Positions 15,114 to 22,539 of a stretch of 25,966 nt of DNA are shown in pieces (positions within the stretch are counted from its first letter, which is position 1; the number at the start of each line of letters is the position of its first letter). The DNA is from DATMFV01 sp964651005 (lineage in GTDB: Bacteria; Verrucomicrobiota; Verrucomicrobiia; Chthoniobacterales; Chthoniobacteraceae). The translations under genes were made by a program, and so were the position numbers. A model generated the notes under the pieces. The model was not told the DNA's origin. It searched no databases and saw nothing but the letters and a program-made list of their open reading frames with translations. The stretch is taken from NCBI GenBank assembly GCA_964651005.1, contig CAZYVL010000025.1, positions 1 through 25,966 on the forward strand, written 5' to 3'.

Positions 15114-18100
15114 ATGAAAAAGACCGTGTCCACCAATCTGTGTCTGCTTGCCCTGCTTTCTCTTTCCGCCAGGGCGGATGACGCCAAAACCAAGTCGAAA
15201 GCCAAGCCGGATTACCAGACCTATCACGAGATGACGACGGTGGCCCTGGACAAAGAAGTCACCGAGCTTCCCCCCCTGCCCGATGCCGCCGAGCGAAAGA
15301 AAAACTTCGACCATCGCAACGACCCGGACCGGATCGAAGCCTTGGCCAAGGAGTTCTTCTCGCTCTGGGACCCCAGCGAGAAAAGGGCCAGCCGGGAGCG
15401 GGTGACGAAAGATCTCGAACCGGCGAAGGCCAAGGTCTACGCCCTTTACAAGCAGGGCAAATACCAGGAGTCGCTTGACGCGTTCCGCGCCTATTTCTTC
15501 GCGAAGATGCGCATGATCTTCAAGGACGACAAGGGGCTGACCTCCTCCCGCTACCTCCGCCGGGGGAACGGATATGACAGCACCGTCACCCTGCTCATGC
15601 AAGGCGTCTACCAGGTCGGGACCACCAAGCAGACGGTACGGCTTGGCGAACCGGGGCTGACGCATTGGGAATTCCAGCGTTCCGGGCCGCTGCTCTGGGA
15701 CAACGCCTTCACCCCGGAGATCCCGTACTTCAATAACGGATCGTTCTCCAATCTCTGGTGGAAGTTTGTCGATACGCAGGACCACAAGTACCTGGACCGT
15801 TACCTCGCCTACGCGGACGACTTCGTCCTCAACGAGCATTTTCACGATCACCTCAACATCGGCAACATTGACGCCGGGAAGTTCGGCCTCAACGAAGCTT
15901 TCTCCACCTGCTTCAACATCTCGGAAATCGCGCGCTGGCTGCCGCCGAGCGGCGAGGGCTACCCCTCCGCGACGCTGGCGCGCCAGCTCGTTTATCTGCT
16001 GAAGCTGAAAATCCCCCTTGCCGTCTACTACAACCGCGAGCAGAGCAACAACCACTCCACGGGGGCGGTCCACAACCAGCTTGCCCTTTCCAATTACCTT
16101 TACGATTTCAAATTCGCCAAGGTGATGGAGCGGGAATCGCGCCGACAGTTCGAAACCTATGGCACCCTCTTCGACATGCCCAACGGAGCGATGCCGGGGA
16201 AGAACGAAGGGTACGCCGTCCACGAACTGCGCGAGAACCTCATCGCCATCGACCGGATGCGGGATTACGATTACGACTGGGTCACACCGCAATGGAACCG
16301 CATCTGGACCGACCGCCTGATGCGGCGCGCCTTCTACGTTCTCAATCTCTACAACCCCTCGGGAGAGATCATCCAGCTCTACAAGGGGGACTGGCGCAAC
16401 CGCCCCTTTGACACGTTCCAGGTCTACCAGCTCAATCGCGAGCTACCGAGGCTCTGGGACATCCCGGCGGCGCGGGCCATCGCCACGAGGATTATCCACA
16501 ACCAGCTCATTCCGAACGAAAACGGAAAGTCGCTGATCTCGCCCACCAAGCCGATCGCCTCCGAAGGCATGGGAGTCCGCGACGGGGCCGAGCCGCCCTA
16601 TACCTCCATCTCCTTCCCCGTCACCGGCACGCACATCATGCGCAACGGATGGGACCCGCAGAAAGACGCCTTCGGCATCTTCAGCGAATCCCGGGGCAAG
16701 GGCGACAACGGAGGGGCCTTCCACAACGTCAAGTGCACCAACCTTCTTGAGATCGGCGCGTTCGGCAAGGATCTGCTCACCAACGGGGTGGACGCCGTCT
16801 ACAACTACGTTCCCAGCCCGGTGCTGGTGGACGGGCTCTCGCAGTTCAGCCTTGAGAACAAAGGCCCCGGGGCACGCAAGGGCGACAACAACGAAGGGTT
16901 GCTCCCCCTCAGCCAGTATCGCATCCACCACAGCGAGGCGTTCGACATGGCGGAGGGATGCTACGAGGGCATGTGGGCCGATACCATGGACCACGAGCCG
17001 CAGTTCTACGACTGGAAGTACCAGAAGGAGGTTCTCAAGAAAGCCGTCAAGGGCATCATGCACCGGCGCATCGTGCAGTTTGTCAAGGAGGAGGGCGTCT
17101 GGGTGGTGATCGATCTCCTCCACGCCCCGGGCAAGCATGAATATACCCAGCAGTTCTTCATGCCGAGTACGCTCAAGGGGGAGCTTAACGGCTACAAGCC
17201 CGAAGCGTTCTCCCTGGACGAGAAGGCGTTGACGCTCAAATCCGGATCGCCCGACAAGCCGAACCTCATCCTTCACTATGCGGGCCCCGGGGCGGAAAGC
17301 CTCAAGATCGCCAAGGCCGAGATGAAGGAGGAGCCGCGAGATACCTACACGTTCGAGCGCGCCGACCGGAAGCGCGACAAGGAGTTCGTACACCTCAAGA
17401 GCTCCTGGGAAGGGACGGACACCACGCTCCTCATCACCGTGCTCGAAGGCTCGGAGCCAAAGGGAAAGAACGGTGGGAACGCGCCGATCTCCGAATTCAA
17501 GCGCACGGAGAACGGCTTCTCCGCCAAGCTCGCCTCCGGGGGGAACCTGCAATTCCAGGCGCATCTCACCAAGGAGAACCCCGAAGGGTTTGAGAGCAAG
17601 CTGACGCTCACCGACGCCAAGGGGAACAAGAAAGGGCTGGTGCTCGGGAAGAAGAGCTATGAGTTCGCCGGGAAGAAGGGCGCGGAAGTCGCCCCCGTTT
17701 ACCGGCCGATCCAGGATCTCGTGATCACGCCCGAGCGGCACGCCTTCATCGACACGCTCGATGTCGCCGTGAGCTGCCCAAACAAGGATGTCGAGATTCG
17801 CTACAGCATCGACGGGAGCGATCCCACGCTCGATTCCCCGGTTTACAAAAACCCGGTGACGCTGACCGGCTCGGCCCTCTTCAAGGCCCGCGCCTTCCGC
17901 AAGGGGCTCAAGGCGATGCCCGCCGATCTGGCCTCCGGCACGCTGATGAGCCGGGTCTTCTTCGCGCCGTTCACACGGGAAGAGCCGCTGCCGGCCCTCG
18001 CGCTGGATGCCGCCAAGACCGAACCGGGCCTCAAGTACGACTACTACCAAGCCCAGTGGCCGTTCCTCCTCTATGGAGCGCCGAGCCTCAAGCCGGTGAA

Positions 18101-18587
18101 AAGCGGCGTAGCGAAGGGCGTGTTTGACCTCAGCGCGGTGCAGGACAACAAACAGGCGTTCGGCTTCTTCTACACGGGATACATCAATGTTCCCGAAGAC
18201 GGGGTTTACACCTTTTACGCCCCGGATGAGTTCATGAAATACCGCCCGCTCGCGGGGTACGACCTCGACGTCTACGTGGGGAACAACCCGGTGTACAAGG
18301 ATGGAACGCTCACGCAAGGGAACACCCCGACGGAGTGGTATCCCACGACGAGCCGCCACGCCTTTGGAACCTGGTCCAAGGCGCTCAAGAAGGGGCTTCA
18401 TCCCTTCAAGGTCTACTATGCGGACCTGCGACCGGGAGGGCATCTGGAATATATCCAATATAGCTACCCGGAACTGAACATCCCCGGCCTGACGAAGACC
18501 TTCTTCGACGGCAAAGCACCGGTGCTGGATGTTTCCGGCCCGGGAGTCTCCCGCCAGGCGATCCCGGTCTCCTGGTTCCGCAACTAG
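15114..18587 (+). CDS. Exported heparinase II/III-like polysaccharide lyase with chitobiase-type and PA14-like C-terminal domains
   Basis: 1157 residues. Signal peptide 1-21 (LCLLALLSLSARA, then DDAK). A helical alpha/alpha-toroid lyase-like part spans about 60-500. It contains NNHSTGAVHNQLAL (Asn313, His314), resembling the Asn-His catalytic motif of PL15/PL17-type lyases, and YAVHELREN (His370). A beta-sandwich at about 510-760 includes GGAFHNVKCTNLLEIGAFGKDLLTNG (His537), like the heparinase II/III C-terminal domain. A chitobiase/beta-hexosaminidase C-terminal-type domain lies at about 870-950 (VEIRYSIDGSDPT, VYKNPVTLTGSALFKARAF). A PA14-like carbohydrate-contact domain follows at about 985-1125 (TGYINVPEDGVYTFYAPDEF). 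It likely cleaves an acidic or complex polysaccharide outside the cytoplasm; substrate and the exact PL family are unknown. No Shine-Dalgarno is seen; it ends before a strong hairpin terminator. Confidence 0.8.
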   Translation: MKKTVSTNLCLLALLSLSARADDAKTKSKAKPDYQTYHEMTTVALDKEVTELPPLPDAAERKKNFDHRNDPDRIEALAKEFFSLWDPSEKRASRERVTKDLEPAKAKVYALYKQGKYQESLDAFRAYFFAKMRMIFKDDKGLTSSRYLRRGNGYDSTVTLLMQGVYQVGTTKQTVRLGEPGLTHWEFQRSGPLLWDNAFTPEIPYFNNGSFSNLWWKFVDTQDHKYLDRYLAYADDFVLNEHFHDHLNIGNIDAGKFGLNEAFSTCFNISEIARWLPPSGEGYPSATLARQLVYLLKLKIPLAVYYNREQSNNHSTGAVHNQLALSNYLYDFKFAKVMERESRRQFETYGTLFDMPNGAMPGKNEGYAVHELRENLIAIDRMRDYDYDWVTPQWNRIWTDRLMRRAFYVLNLYNPSGEIIQLYKGDWRNRPFDTFQVYQLNRELPRLWDIPAARAIATRIIHNQLIPNENGKSLISPTKPIASEGMGVRDGAEPPYTSISFPVTGTHIMRNGWDPQKDAFGIFSESRGKGDNGGAFHNVKCTNLLEIGAFGKDLLTNGVDAVYNYVPSPVLVDGLSQFSLENKGPGARKGDNNEGLLPLSQYRIHHSEAFDMAEGCYEGMWADTMDHEPQFYDWKYQKEVLKKAVKGIMHRRIVQFVKEEGVWVVIDLLHAPGKHEYTQQFFMPSTLKGELNGYKPEAFSLDEKALTLKSGSPDKPNLILHYAGPGAESLKIAKAEMKEEPRDTYTFERADRKRDKEFVHLKSSWEGTDTTLLITVLEGSEPKGKNGGNAPISEFKRTENGFSAKLASGGNLQFQAHLTKENPEGFESKLTLTDAKGNKKGLVLGKKSYEFAGKKGAEVAPVYRPIQDLVITPERHAFIDTLDVAVSCPNKDVEIRYSIDGSDPTLDSPVYKNPVTLTGSALFKARAFRKGLKAMPADLASGTLMSRVFFAPFTREEPLPALALDAAKTEPGLKYDYYQAQWPFLLYGAPSLKPVKSGVAKGVFDLSAVQDNKQAFGFFYTGYINVPEDGVYTFYAPDEFMKYRPLAGYDLDVYVGNNPVYKDGTLTQGNTPTEWYPTTSRHAFGTWSKALKKGLHPFKVYYADLRPGGHLEYIQYSYPELNIPGLTKTFFDGKAPVLDVSGPGVSRQAIPVSWFRN

Positions 18588-18614
18588 GCCAGGCAAGCAC
18601 AACGCTCCGAATCA

Positions 18615-18650
18615 AAAACGGCGTCGTCCCACCCGGGGCGGCGCCGTTTT
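18615..18650. terminator. Strong hairpin terminator, usable in both directions
   Basis: A 16-bp stem runs from AAAACGGCG (18615) to CGCCGTTTT (18650), with two G-T wobble pairs and an ACCC tetraloop at 18631-18634. The arms end in A4 and T4, so it can act for the lyase-like gene on the plus strand and for the membrane-protein gene arriving from the minus strand (stop at 18685). Confidence 0.85.
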
Positions 18651-18684
18651 CCGTTTGCCTTATTGCGACTCAATCATTGCCATC

Positions 18685-19536
18685 TCACGGCCCGGCTCCA
18701 ACGATCCGCCGCGCCAGCTTCAAGACCCCGAGGACACCCAGGCTGGCCACCGCCCAGAGAAGGATTTCCAACGGCCAGAGATTGTGCGAAGTCGGATCGC
18801 GAACCCCATCGACGACGATCCGGGCCACGATGAACACCATCACGGCAGCGGGAATCGCCGCCGCCACGCGCCAGCCGCCGCGCCATTTCCAGGCATACCA
18901 GAACGGCGCGAAAACCCCGCCCGCCATCAACGCAAGCACCCCCAGCATCAACCCGGAAAACCAGAACTGGGAGCTGGGGGACTCTGGTTCTGCCCGGCGG
19001 CGGGCGGCCTCGCTGTGGTGGAACTCTTTCTCGGCTTTCAAAAGCGCATCCACCCATGCCGCCCGGGACCGCGTGGCGGCGGGGCTGTTGGACCCGGTGA
19101 TGCGCACCCGGTAGCGCGAAACCTCCTCGCCGCGCCCGGATGTCCCGCCGACGAGGATGCGAATTTCATCCACCTCGCCGGGGTCGATAAAGGCAAACCA
19201 CCCGAGCGCCTCTCCCTTCCCCTCGTGCGGGATGGAAGCGTTCGACATGGTTCCGACCTCCGTGCCGCGAAAAAACGGCCGCGCCCAAATGCGAACCGGC
19301 CGGTCGCTCTCGTAGGCGATCTTCACGAAGAACTGCTCGGAGCGGCCCAAAACGACCGCCCCACCGACCGCCCCGCCGCGACTCTCCGGGTCCGTGGCCA
19401 CCACCCTCGCCCGCACCCCGGGCCGAATCCCCTCCGCACCCCAAAGCGTCCACGATCCAGCAAGAGAAGCCAGAAGAACCACAATCGCCAGCACGCGAAC
19501 GGCTCTCCCACTCCCGGCCACAACGCCGATTTTCAA
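18685..19536 (-). CDS. Multi-pass membrane protein of unknown function, coupled to corA
   Basis: 283 residues. Seen: an N-terminal hydrophobic segment at about 11-30 (VRVLAIVVLLASLAGSWTLW). A beta-rich presumably periplasmic domain spans about 35-165, including FFVKIAYESDRPVRIWARPF and GWFAFIDPGEVDEIRILVGG. Three hydrophobic segments follow at about 192-275. I chose the TTG at 19534-19536 because it overlaps the corA stop as TTGA and precedes the signal-anchor; the frame upstream of it is antisense of corA. I recognise no family. The overlap suggests cotranslation with the CorA channel and possibly a role near it, but this is inference from position. A GTG shortly downstream is an alternative start. 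Confidence 0.72.
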   Translation of the reverse strand: MKIGVVAGSGRAVRVLAIVVLLASLAGSWTLWGAEGIRPGVRARVVATDPESRGGAVGGAVVLGRSEQFFVKIAYESDRPVRIWARPFFRGTEVGTMSNASIPHEGKGEALGWFAFIDPGEVDEIRILVGGTSGRGEEVSRYRVRITGSNSPAATRSRAAWVDALLKAEKEFHHSEAARRRAEPESPSSQFWFSGLMLGVLALMAGGVFAPFWYAWKWRGGWRVAAAIPAAVMVFIVARIVVDGVRDPTSHNLWPLEILLWAVASLGVLGVLKLARRIVGAGP

Positions 19537-20579
19537 AACCACCCTTTCCGCCGGAAGAATACCAGCATCCCCGCCGCGAGCAGCCCCATGACAAGGAGGC
19601 AGGCGGGGTAGGCGTACGGCATTTTCAGCTCCGGCATCCCCTCGAAGTTCATCCCGTAGATCCCGGCGATGAACGTCAGCGGAATGAAGATCGTGCTCAC
19701 GAGGGTGAGCACCCGCATGATCTCGTTGGTCCGCATGGCCAGGCTGGAGAGATAAATATCCATCATGCTCGTGCTCAGATCGCGGTAGCCCTCGATCATA
19801 TCCATGATCTGGACGGCATGATCGTAGCAATCGCGCAGGAAGATGCGCGTCTCGCGGGTAATCATGTTGAAATCGTCGCGGTTGAGCGCGCTGACGAGAT
19901 CGCGCGTTGGCCAGGCATTGCGCCGCAGGAGCAGCAGCGCCCGCTTGAGTTCATGCAGCTTGAAGACCGACCTTTTCGAAGGCGCTTGGAGCAGTTCATC
20001 CTCCAGCGCCTCGATTGCCTCGCCGAGCGGTTCGAGCACGGGGAAGAACTGGTCCACCGCCACGTCCACCAGCGCGTACGCCAGATAATCGTGCCCCCGG
20101 CTGCGGGCAAACCCGCGCCCGCTGCGAAGCCGCACGCGCACCGGCTCGAACACGTCCCGGCTCGCATCCTCCTGGATGGTGATGAGGAAATCGCTCCCGA
20201 GAAAAAGGCTGATCTGCTCCAGCCTGACATCGAGCGGCCCGTCACAGAACGGCATCTGGAGGACGACAAAGACATGGTTCGCGTACTCCTCGATCTTCGG
20301 GCGCTGCACGGTGCGCAGGACATCTTCGAGAGCGAGCGGGTGCAGCCCGAAATGATCCGCCAGCGAGCGCAGCATTTCAACATCCCCCAGCCCGTCGATG
20401 TTGATCCAGCTCACCTTGCCTTTGCGCTGGCAGGCGAAAACCTCCTCGATCCGCTCCACCTTGCGCTCCTCGTAGGTCTTGGCGTCGTACTGGACGAGAG
20501 TGACGACGGGCGGCCCCTCTCCGCGCGGAGTCAGGGTCGCGGGCGCCGCGCCCGGCTGGTGATAACGGCTCGTAAGCAT
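19533..20579 (-). CDS. corA: CorA-family magnesium/cobalt transporter
   Basis: 348 residues, a standard CorA size. CorA is a pentameric inner-membrane channel for Mg2+ uptake. Seen: a cytoplasmic N-terminal domain with VSWINIDGLGD, HFGLHPLALEDVL, RPKIEEYANHVFVVL and SLFLGSDFLITIQE. The long stalk helix has LHELKRALLLLRRNAWPTRDLVSAL. The first transmembrane helix ends in the invariant YGMNF (Gly309-Met310-Asn311), followed by the EGMPELKMPYAYP loop and the second helix with a basic end (FFRRKGWF). The ATG at 20577-20579 is preceded 9 nt upstream by AAAGGA, one of the few clear Shine-Dalgarno sites in the window. A TTG at 20597 was rejected. The stop overlaps the next gene's TTG. Confidence 0.97.
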   Translation of the reverse strand: MLTSRYHQPGAAPATLTPRGEGPPVVTLVQYDAKTYEERKVERIEEVFACQRKGKVSWINIDGLGDVEMLRSLADHFGLHPLALEDVLRTVQRPKIEEYANHVFVVLQMPFCDGPLDVRLEQISLFLGSDFLITIQEDASRDVFEPVRVRLRSGRGFARSRGHDYLAYALVDVAVDQFFPVLEPLGEAIEALEDELLQAPSKRSVFKLHELKRALLLLRRNAWPTRDLVSALNRDDFNMITRETRIFLRDCYDHAVQIMDMIEGYRDLSTSMMDIYLSSLAMRTNEIMRVLTLVSTIFIPLTFIAGIYGMNFEGMPELKMPYAYPACLLVMGLLAAGMLVFFRRKGWF

Positions 20580-20596
20580 GATGCTCAATCCTTTCA

Positions 20597-20624
20597 ATAA
20601 TCAGACTGGCCTGGTCTTGTCGAA
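20597..20624 (-). promoter_or_regulatory. Possible corA promoter
   Basis: Read on the minus strand: TTCGAC (20619-20624), a 16-bp spacer and GATTAT (20597-20602), then AAAGGA and the ATG. The boxes are weak matches. corA could equally be read from the upstream VOC gene. Confidence 0.3.
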
Positions 20625-20648
20625 CCCGGCGGCGTGGTCAGGCCGGGG

Positions 20649-21146
20649 CTATCCGGGATCGCCGCGCTCCGCGCTCCCGCCTTCGTTCTGAAAACGGAGC
20701 GATCCATCCGCCCCGAAGCCGAACATCGGCGCCCAGACCACCTCCCAATAGTACCCGTCGGGATCTGCGAAATAGCCGCTGAATCCGCCCCAGGCGGTCT
20801 CCTGGGGCGGCTTGACGACGGTGGCTCCCGCGTGGCGCGCGTTTTCGACGACGGCGACCGCTTCCTCCCTGCTCCGCACGTTATGGGCGAGCGTGATGCC
20901 GCTGAACGCCCCTCCCGCCCGATCGGCCACGCCCAGGCCCGGCGCGATGTCCTCGGCGAGTTGGTCGAGCGGGTAGAGCGAAATCCAGGTCCCCGGCAGG
21001 CCGAAGAAGGAGACGCCCTCATAATCCGGGTTCGGCCCGACCCCGAACACGGTGGTATAAAACGCAGTCGCCCGGGCAAGGTCGGCGACGCCGAGAGTCA
21101 CCACGCTCAGACGGCCAAGGGGAAGAGGCGAAGGCAGGGAGGGCAT
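20649..21146 (-). CDS. VOC family protein (glyoxalase/bleomycin-resistance-like)
   Basis: 165 residues with the two beta-alpha-beta-beta-beta units of the vicinal-oxygen-chelate fold. The first unit starts LSVVTLGVADLARATAFYTTVFG. The second contains RSREEAVAVVENARHAGATVVKPPQETAWGGFSGYFADPDGYYWEVVW, a very typical ending with FxDPDGxxWE, whose Glu is usually a metal ligand. The substrate cannot be predicted; related proteins range from glyoxalases to antibiotic-binding proteins. The C-terminus is extended by about 25 residues. The start ATG at 21144-21146 follows a C-run tract and lies 27 bp after the isomerase stop, so it is probably in the same transcript. Confidence 0.9.
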   Translation of the reverse strand: MPSLPSPLPLGRLSVVTLGVADLARATAFYTTVFGVGPNPDYEGVSFFGLPGTWISLYPLDQLAEDIAPGLGVADRAGGAFSGITLAHNVRSREEAVAVVENARHAGATVVKPPQETAWGGFSGYFADPDGYYWEVVWAPMFGFGADGSLRFQNEGGSAERGDPG

Positions 21147-21169
21147 CGGGGGGATGGGGGTATAGGGGG
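21137..21169 (+). other. G-run tract (potential G-quadruplex) at the VOC gene start
   Basis: Five G runs of at least three on the plus strand (3, 3, 6, 5, 5) have loops of 1-4 nt. They span the VOC start codon and the 27-bp spacer to the isomerase gene. The G strand is the template for the VOC gene, so its message would be C-rich here. Confidence 0.55.
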
Positions 21170-21173
21170 CGGT

Positions 21174-21797
21174 TCAGGCGTTGTCGCAACCGGGGAAAAA
21201 CTCGTCCTCCAGCAAGAGGCAGAGGGTGTGGTAAACGGGCAGGTGCAGCTCCTGAATCCGATGCACCTCCCGCGCGGGGACGCGGATCGCCACTTCGGCG
21301 AGACGAGCGGCGAGGCCCCCTCCCTCCCCCGTCAGCACGACGGTACGGAGGCCCGATTTCGCGGCGGTTTCCAGCGCGTGGGCGACGTTTTTCGCGTTCC
21401 CCGACGTGCTAATCCCCACCAGCACATCGCCCGGGCGGCCGAGCGCGTGCACAAGCTGCGCGTAGACGAAATCCGGCTCGCAATCGTTCTGCCAGGCCGT
21501 GCGCAGAGAGAGAAACCCGGTGAGCGGGATGGCGGGTAGCCCGCCCTGCAACGCGTCGGCCAGCGCGGGACCGAGCTTTTCGCGCTGCGCGCCCTGGATC
21601 GGGCGGCGGCTCAGGAATCCTTTCAGCAACTCGCCCGCCCAATGCTCGGCATCCGCGCCGCTGCCGCCGTTGCCGCAGAGGAGCAGCTTGCCGCCCGCGG
21701 CAAAACTCCCCCGCAGGATTTCGTAGGCGCGCCGGATCTCCTCCACGCAACAGGAGAGCGCGGGCGCTCGTTCCACCAGTTCGGCCAGACGGTTCAT
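21174..21797 (-). CDS. gmhA: SIS-domain phosphoheptose isomerase (GmhA-like)
   Basis: 207 residues. GmhA converts sedoheptulose 7-phosphate to D-glycero-D-manno-heptose 7-phosphate, the first step towards the heptose of lipopolysaccharide. Seen: LLCGNGGSGADAEHWAGEL (sugar-phosphate loop, with His52 and Glu56 at the GmhA metal/catalytic positions), then GDVLVGISTSGNAKNV. Near the end is HRIQELHLPVYHTLC (Gln182, His185, His190), which matches the RIQE-H catalytic helix. The full catalytic set appears present. A segment of about 30 residues (REKLGPALADALQGG) is slightly longer than in enteric GmhA, so a related sugar isomerase is possible. It leads a run of minus-strand genes (isomerase, VOC, CorA, membrane protein). 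Confidence 0.88.
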   Translation of the reverse strand: MNRLAELVERAPALSCCVEEIRRAYEILRGSFAAGGKLLLCGNGGSGADAEHWAGELLKGFLSRRPIQGAQREKLGPALADALQGGLPAIPLTGFLSLRTAWQNDCEPDFVYAQLVHALGRPGDVLVGISTSGNAKNVAHALETAAKSGLRTVVLTGEGGGLAARLAEVAIRVPAREVHRIQELHLPVYHTLCLLLEDEFFPGCDNA

Positions 21798-21805
21798 GCG
21801 CGATC

Positions 21806-21834
21806 TTTATAACCGCGATCGCCCCTTCGCGCAA
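21806..21834 (-). promoter_or_regulatory. Sigma70-like promoter for gmhA
   Basis: Read on the minus strand: TTGCGC (21829-21834), a 17-bp spacer and TATAAA (21806-21811). Only 8 nt separate the -10 box from the ATG, so the message would be nearly leaderless. Confidence 0.55.
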
Positions 21835-21839
21835 ACCTT

Positions 21840-21871
21840 CCCCCAAGCGCCCCCCTCCCCCCCGGCTTCCC
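21840..21871. other. C-run tract between the divergent gmhA and OB-fold promoters
   Basis: Four C runs (5, 6, 7, 3) on the plus strand lie between the two divergent promoters. The minus strand fits the simple G-quadruplex pattern. Confidence 0.45.
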
Positions 21872-21880
21872 AAAGCGCGA

Positions 21881-21908
21881 TTGACTCGCTCCCGGGGTTT
21901 CGTAACTT
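21881..21908 (+). promoter_or_regulatory. Sigma70-like promoter for the exported OB-fold-like protein
   Basis: TTGACT (21881-21886), a 16-bp spacer and TAACTT (21903-21908). The ATG at 21923 follows 14 nt after the -10 box, giving a leader of about 7-8 nt. Confidence 0.5.
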
Positions 21909-21922
21909 CGTCTCCCGGATTC

Positions 21923-22522
21923 ATGCGAAGCTCCCTCCTTCCCCTTTTCGCCCTTTTTGCCTTCCTCGCCCTCCCCGGCCTCCGCGCTCCGGTTCTCGCC
22001 GCCGGGGAGACTCCCGAGAAGACGCCCCCCCAAGAGGACGAGCCGATTCCCGCGTTCGGCACACTCCGGTTCGTGGAGATGCTGCAAAACCCGGAGCTGC
22101 GCAAGAAGTACGAAGGCCAGGTGATCGACCTCGTGGGCGATCTGCTGACCATGAGCCGCCCGAGCGAAGAGAAACCGAACATCGACTTCATCGGCTTCGG
22201 CGGGACGTACCAGACCACCCTCTACCGCGTGGAATGCCGCCTCTCCAAGCCGCTGACGCTCGCGGAGTTCGACCGCATCGGGCAGTCCAGCTTCCTCGCC
22301 GTGCGGGGCCGCTGCTCGGTGCGAACCAAGACGAAGGAGGTCGGCTCGGATCTCTGGTACGACTTCACGATCACACTCACCGACGCCAGCATCCGCTATT
22401 GGGAACCCCCGAAGCCCGCGGCTGCCCGCACCCCGCGCCCCTCGCCGACGCCGGGGGATACCGCCGATTCGGCGACGAGCGCAGAGAGAATTCACCCTGT
22501 TCAAGGGGCGAAAACCGACTAA
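21923..22522 (+). CDS. Exported protein with OB-fold-like domain, unknown function
   Basis: 199 residues. Signal peptide at 1-25 (LLPLFALFAFLALPGLRAPVLA, then AGE). A mature domain at about 40-165 includes GQVIDLVGDLLTMS, TLYRVECRLSKPL and FLAVRGRCSVRTK. This pattern ('G..v.l.G.l......V.Cr......v.v.G.v') resembles exported tRNA_anti-like OB-fold proteins. The last 40 residues are Pro/Ala/Ser-rich and disordered. I chose the ATG at 21923 because it starts the signal peptide and fits the promoter; a longer frame from 21881 would begin inside the -35 box. It is 17 bp upstream of parA and likely cotranscribed. The function is not known. Confidence 0.75.
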   Translation: MRSSLLPLFALFAFLALPGLRAPVLAAGETPEKTPPQEDEPIPAFGTLRFVEMLQNPELRKKYEGQVIDLVGDLLTMSRPSEEKPNIDFIGFGGTYQTTLYRVECRLSKPLTLAEFDRIGQSSFLAVRGRCSVRTKTKEVGSDLWYDFTITLTDASIRYWEPPKPAAARTPRPSPTPGDTADSATSAERIHPVQGAKTD

Positions 22523-22539
22523 TCTCGCCCGCGCGCCCC

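Noticed and set aside
14709..18602. Long minus-strand frames (527 and 719 residues) opposite the lyase-like gene
   Set aside because: The plus strand encodes a signal peptide and ordered domains with a terminator after the stop. The opposite frames are low-complexity shadows.
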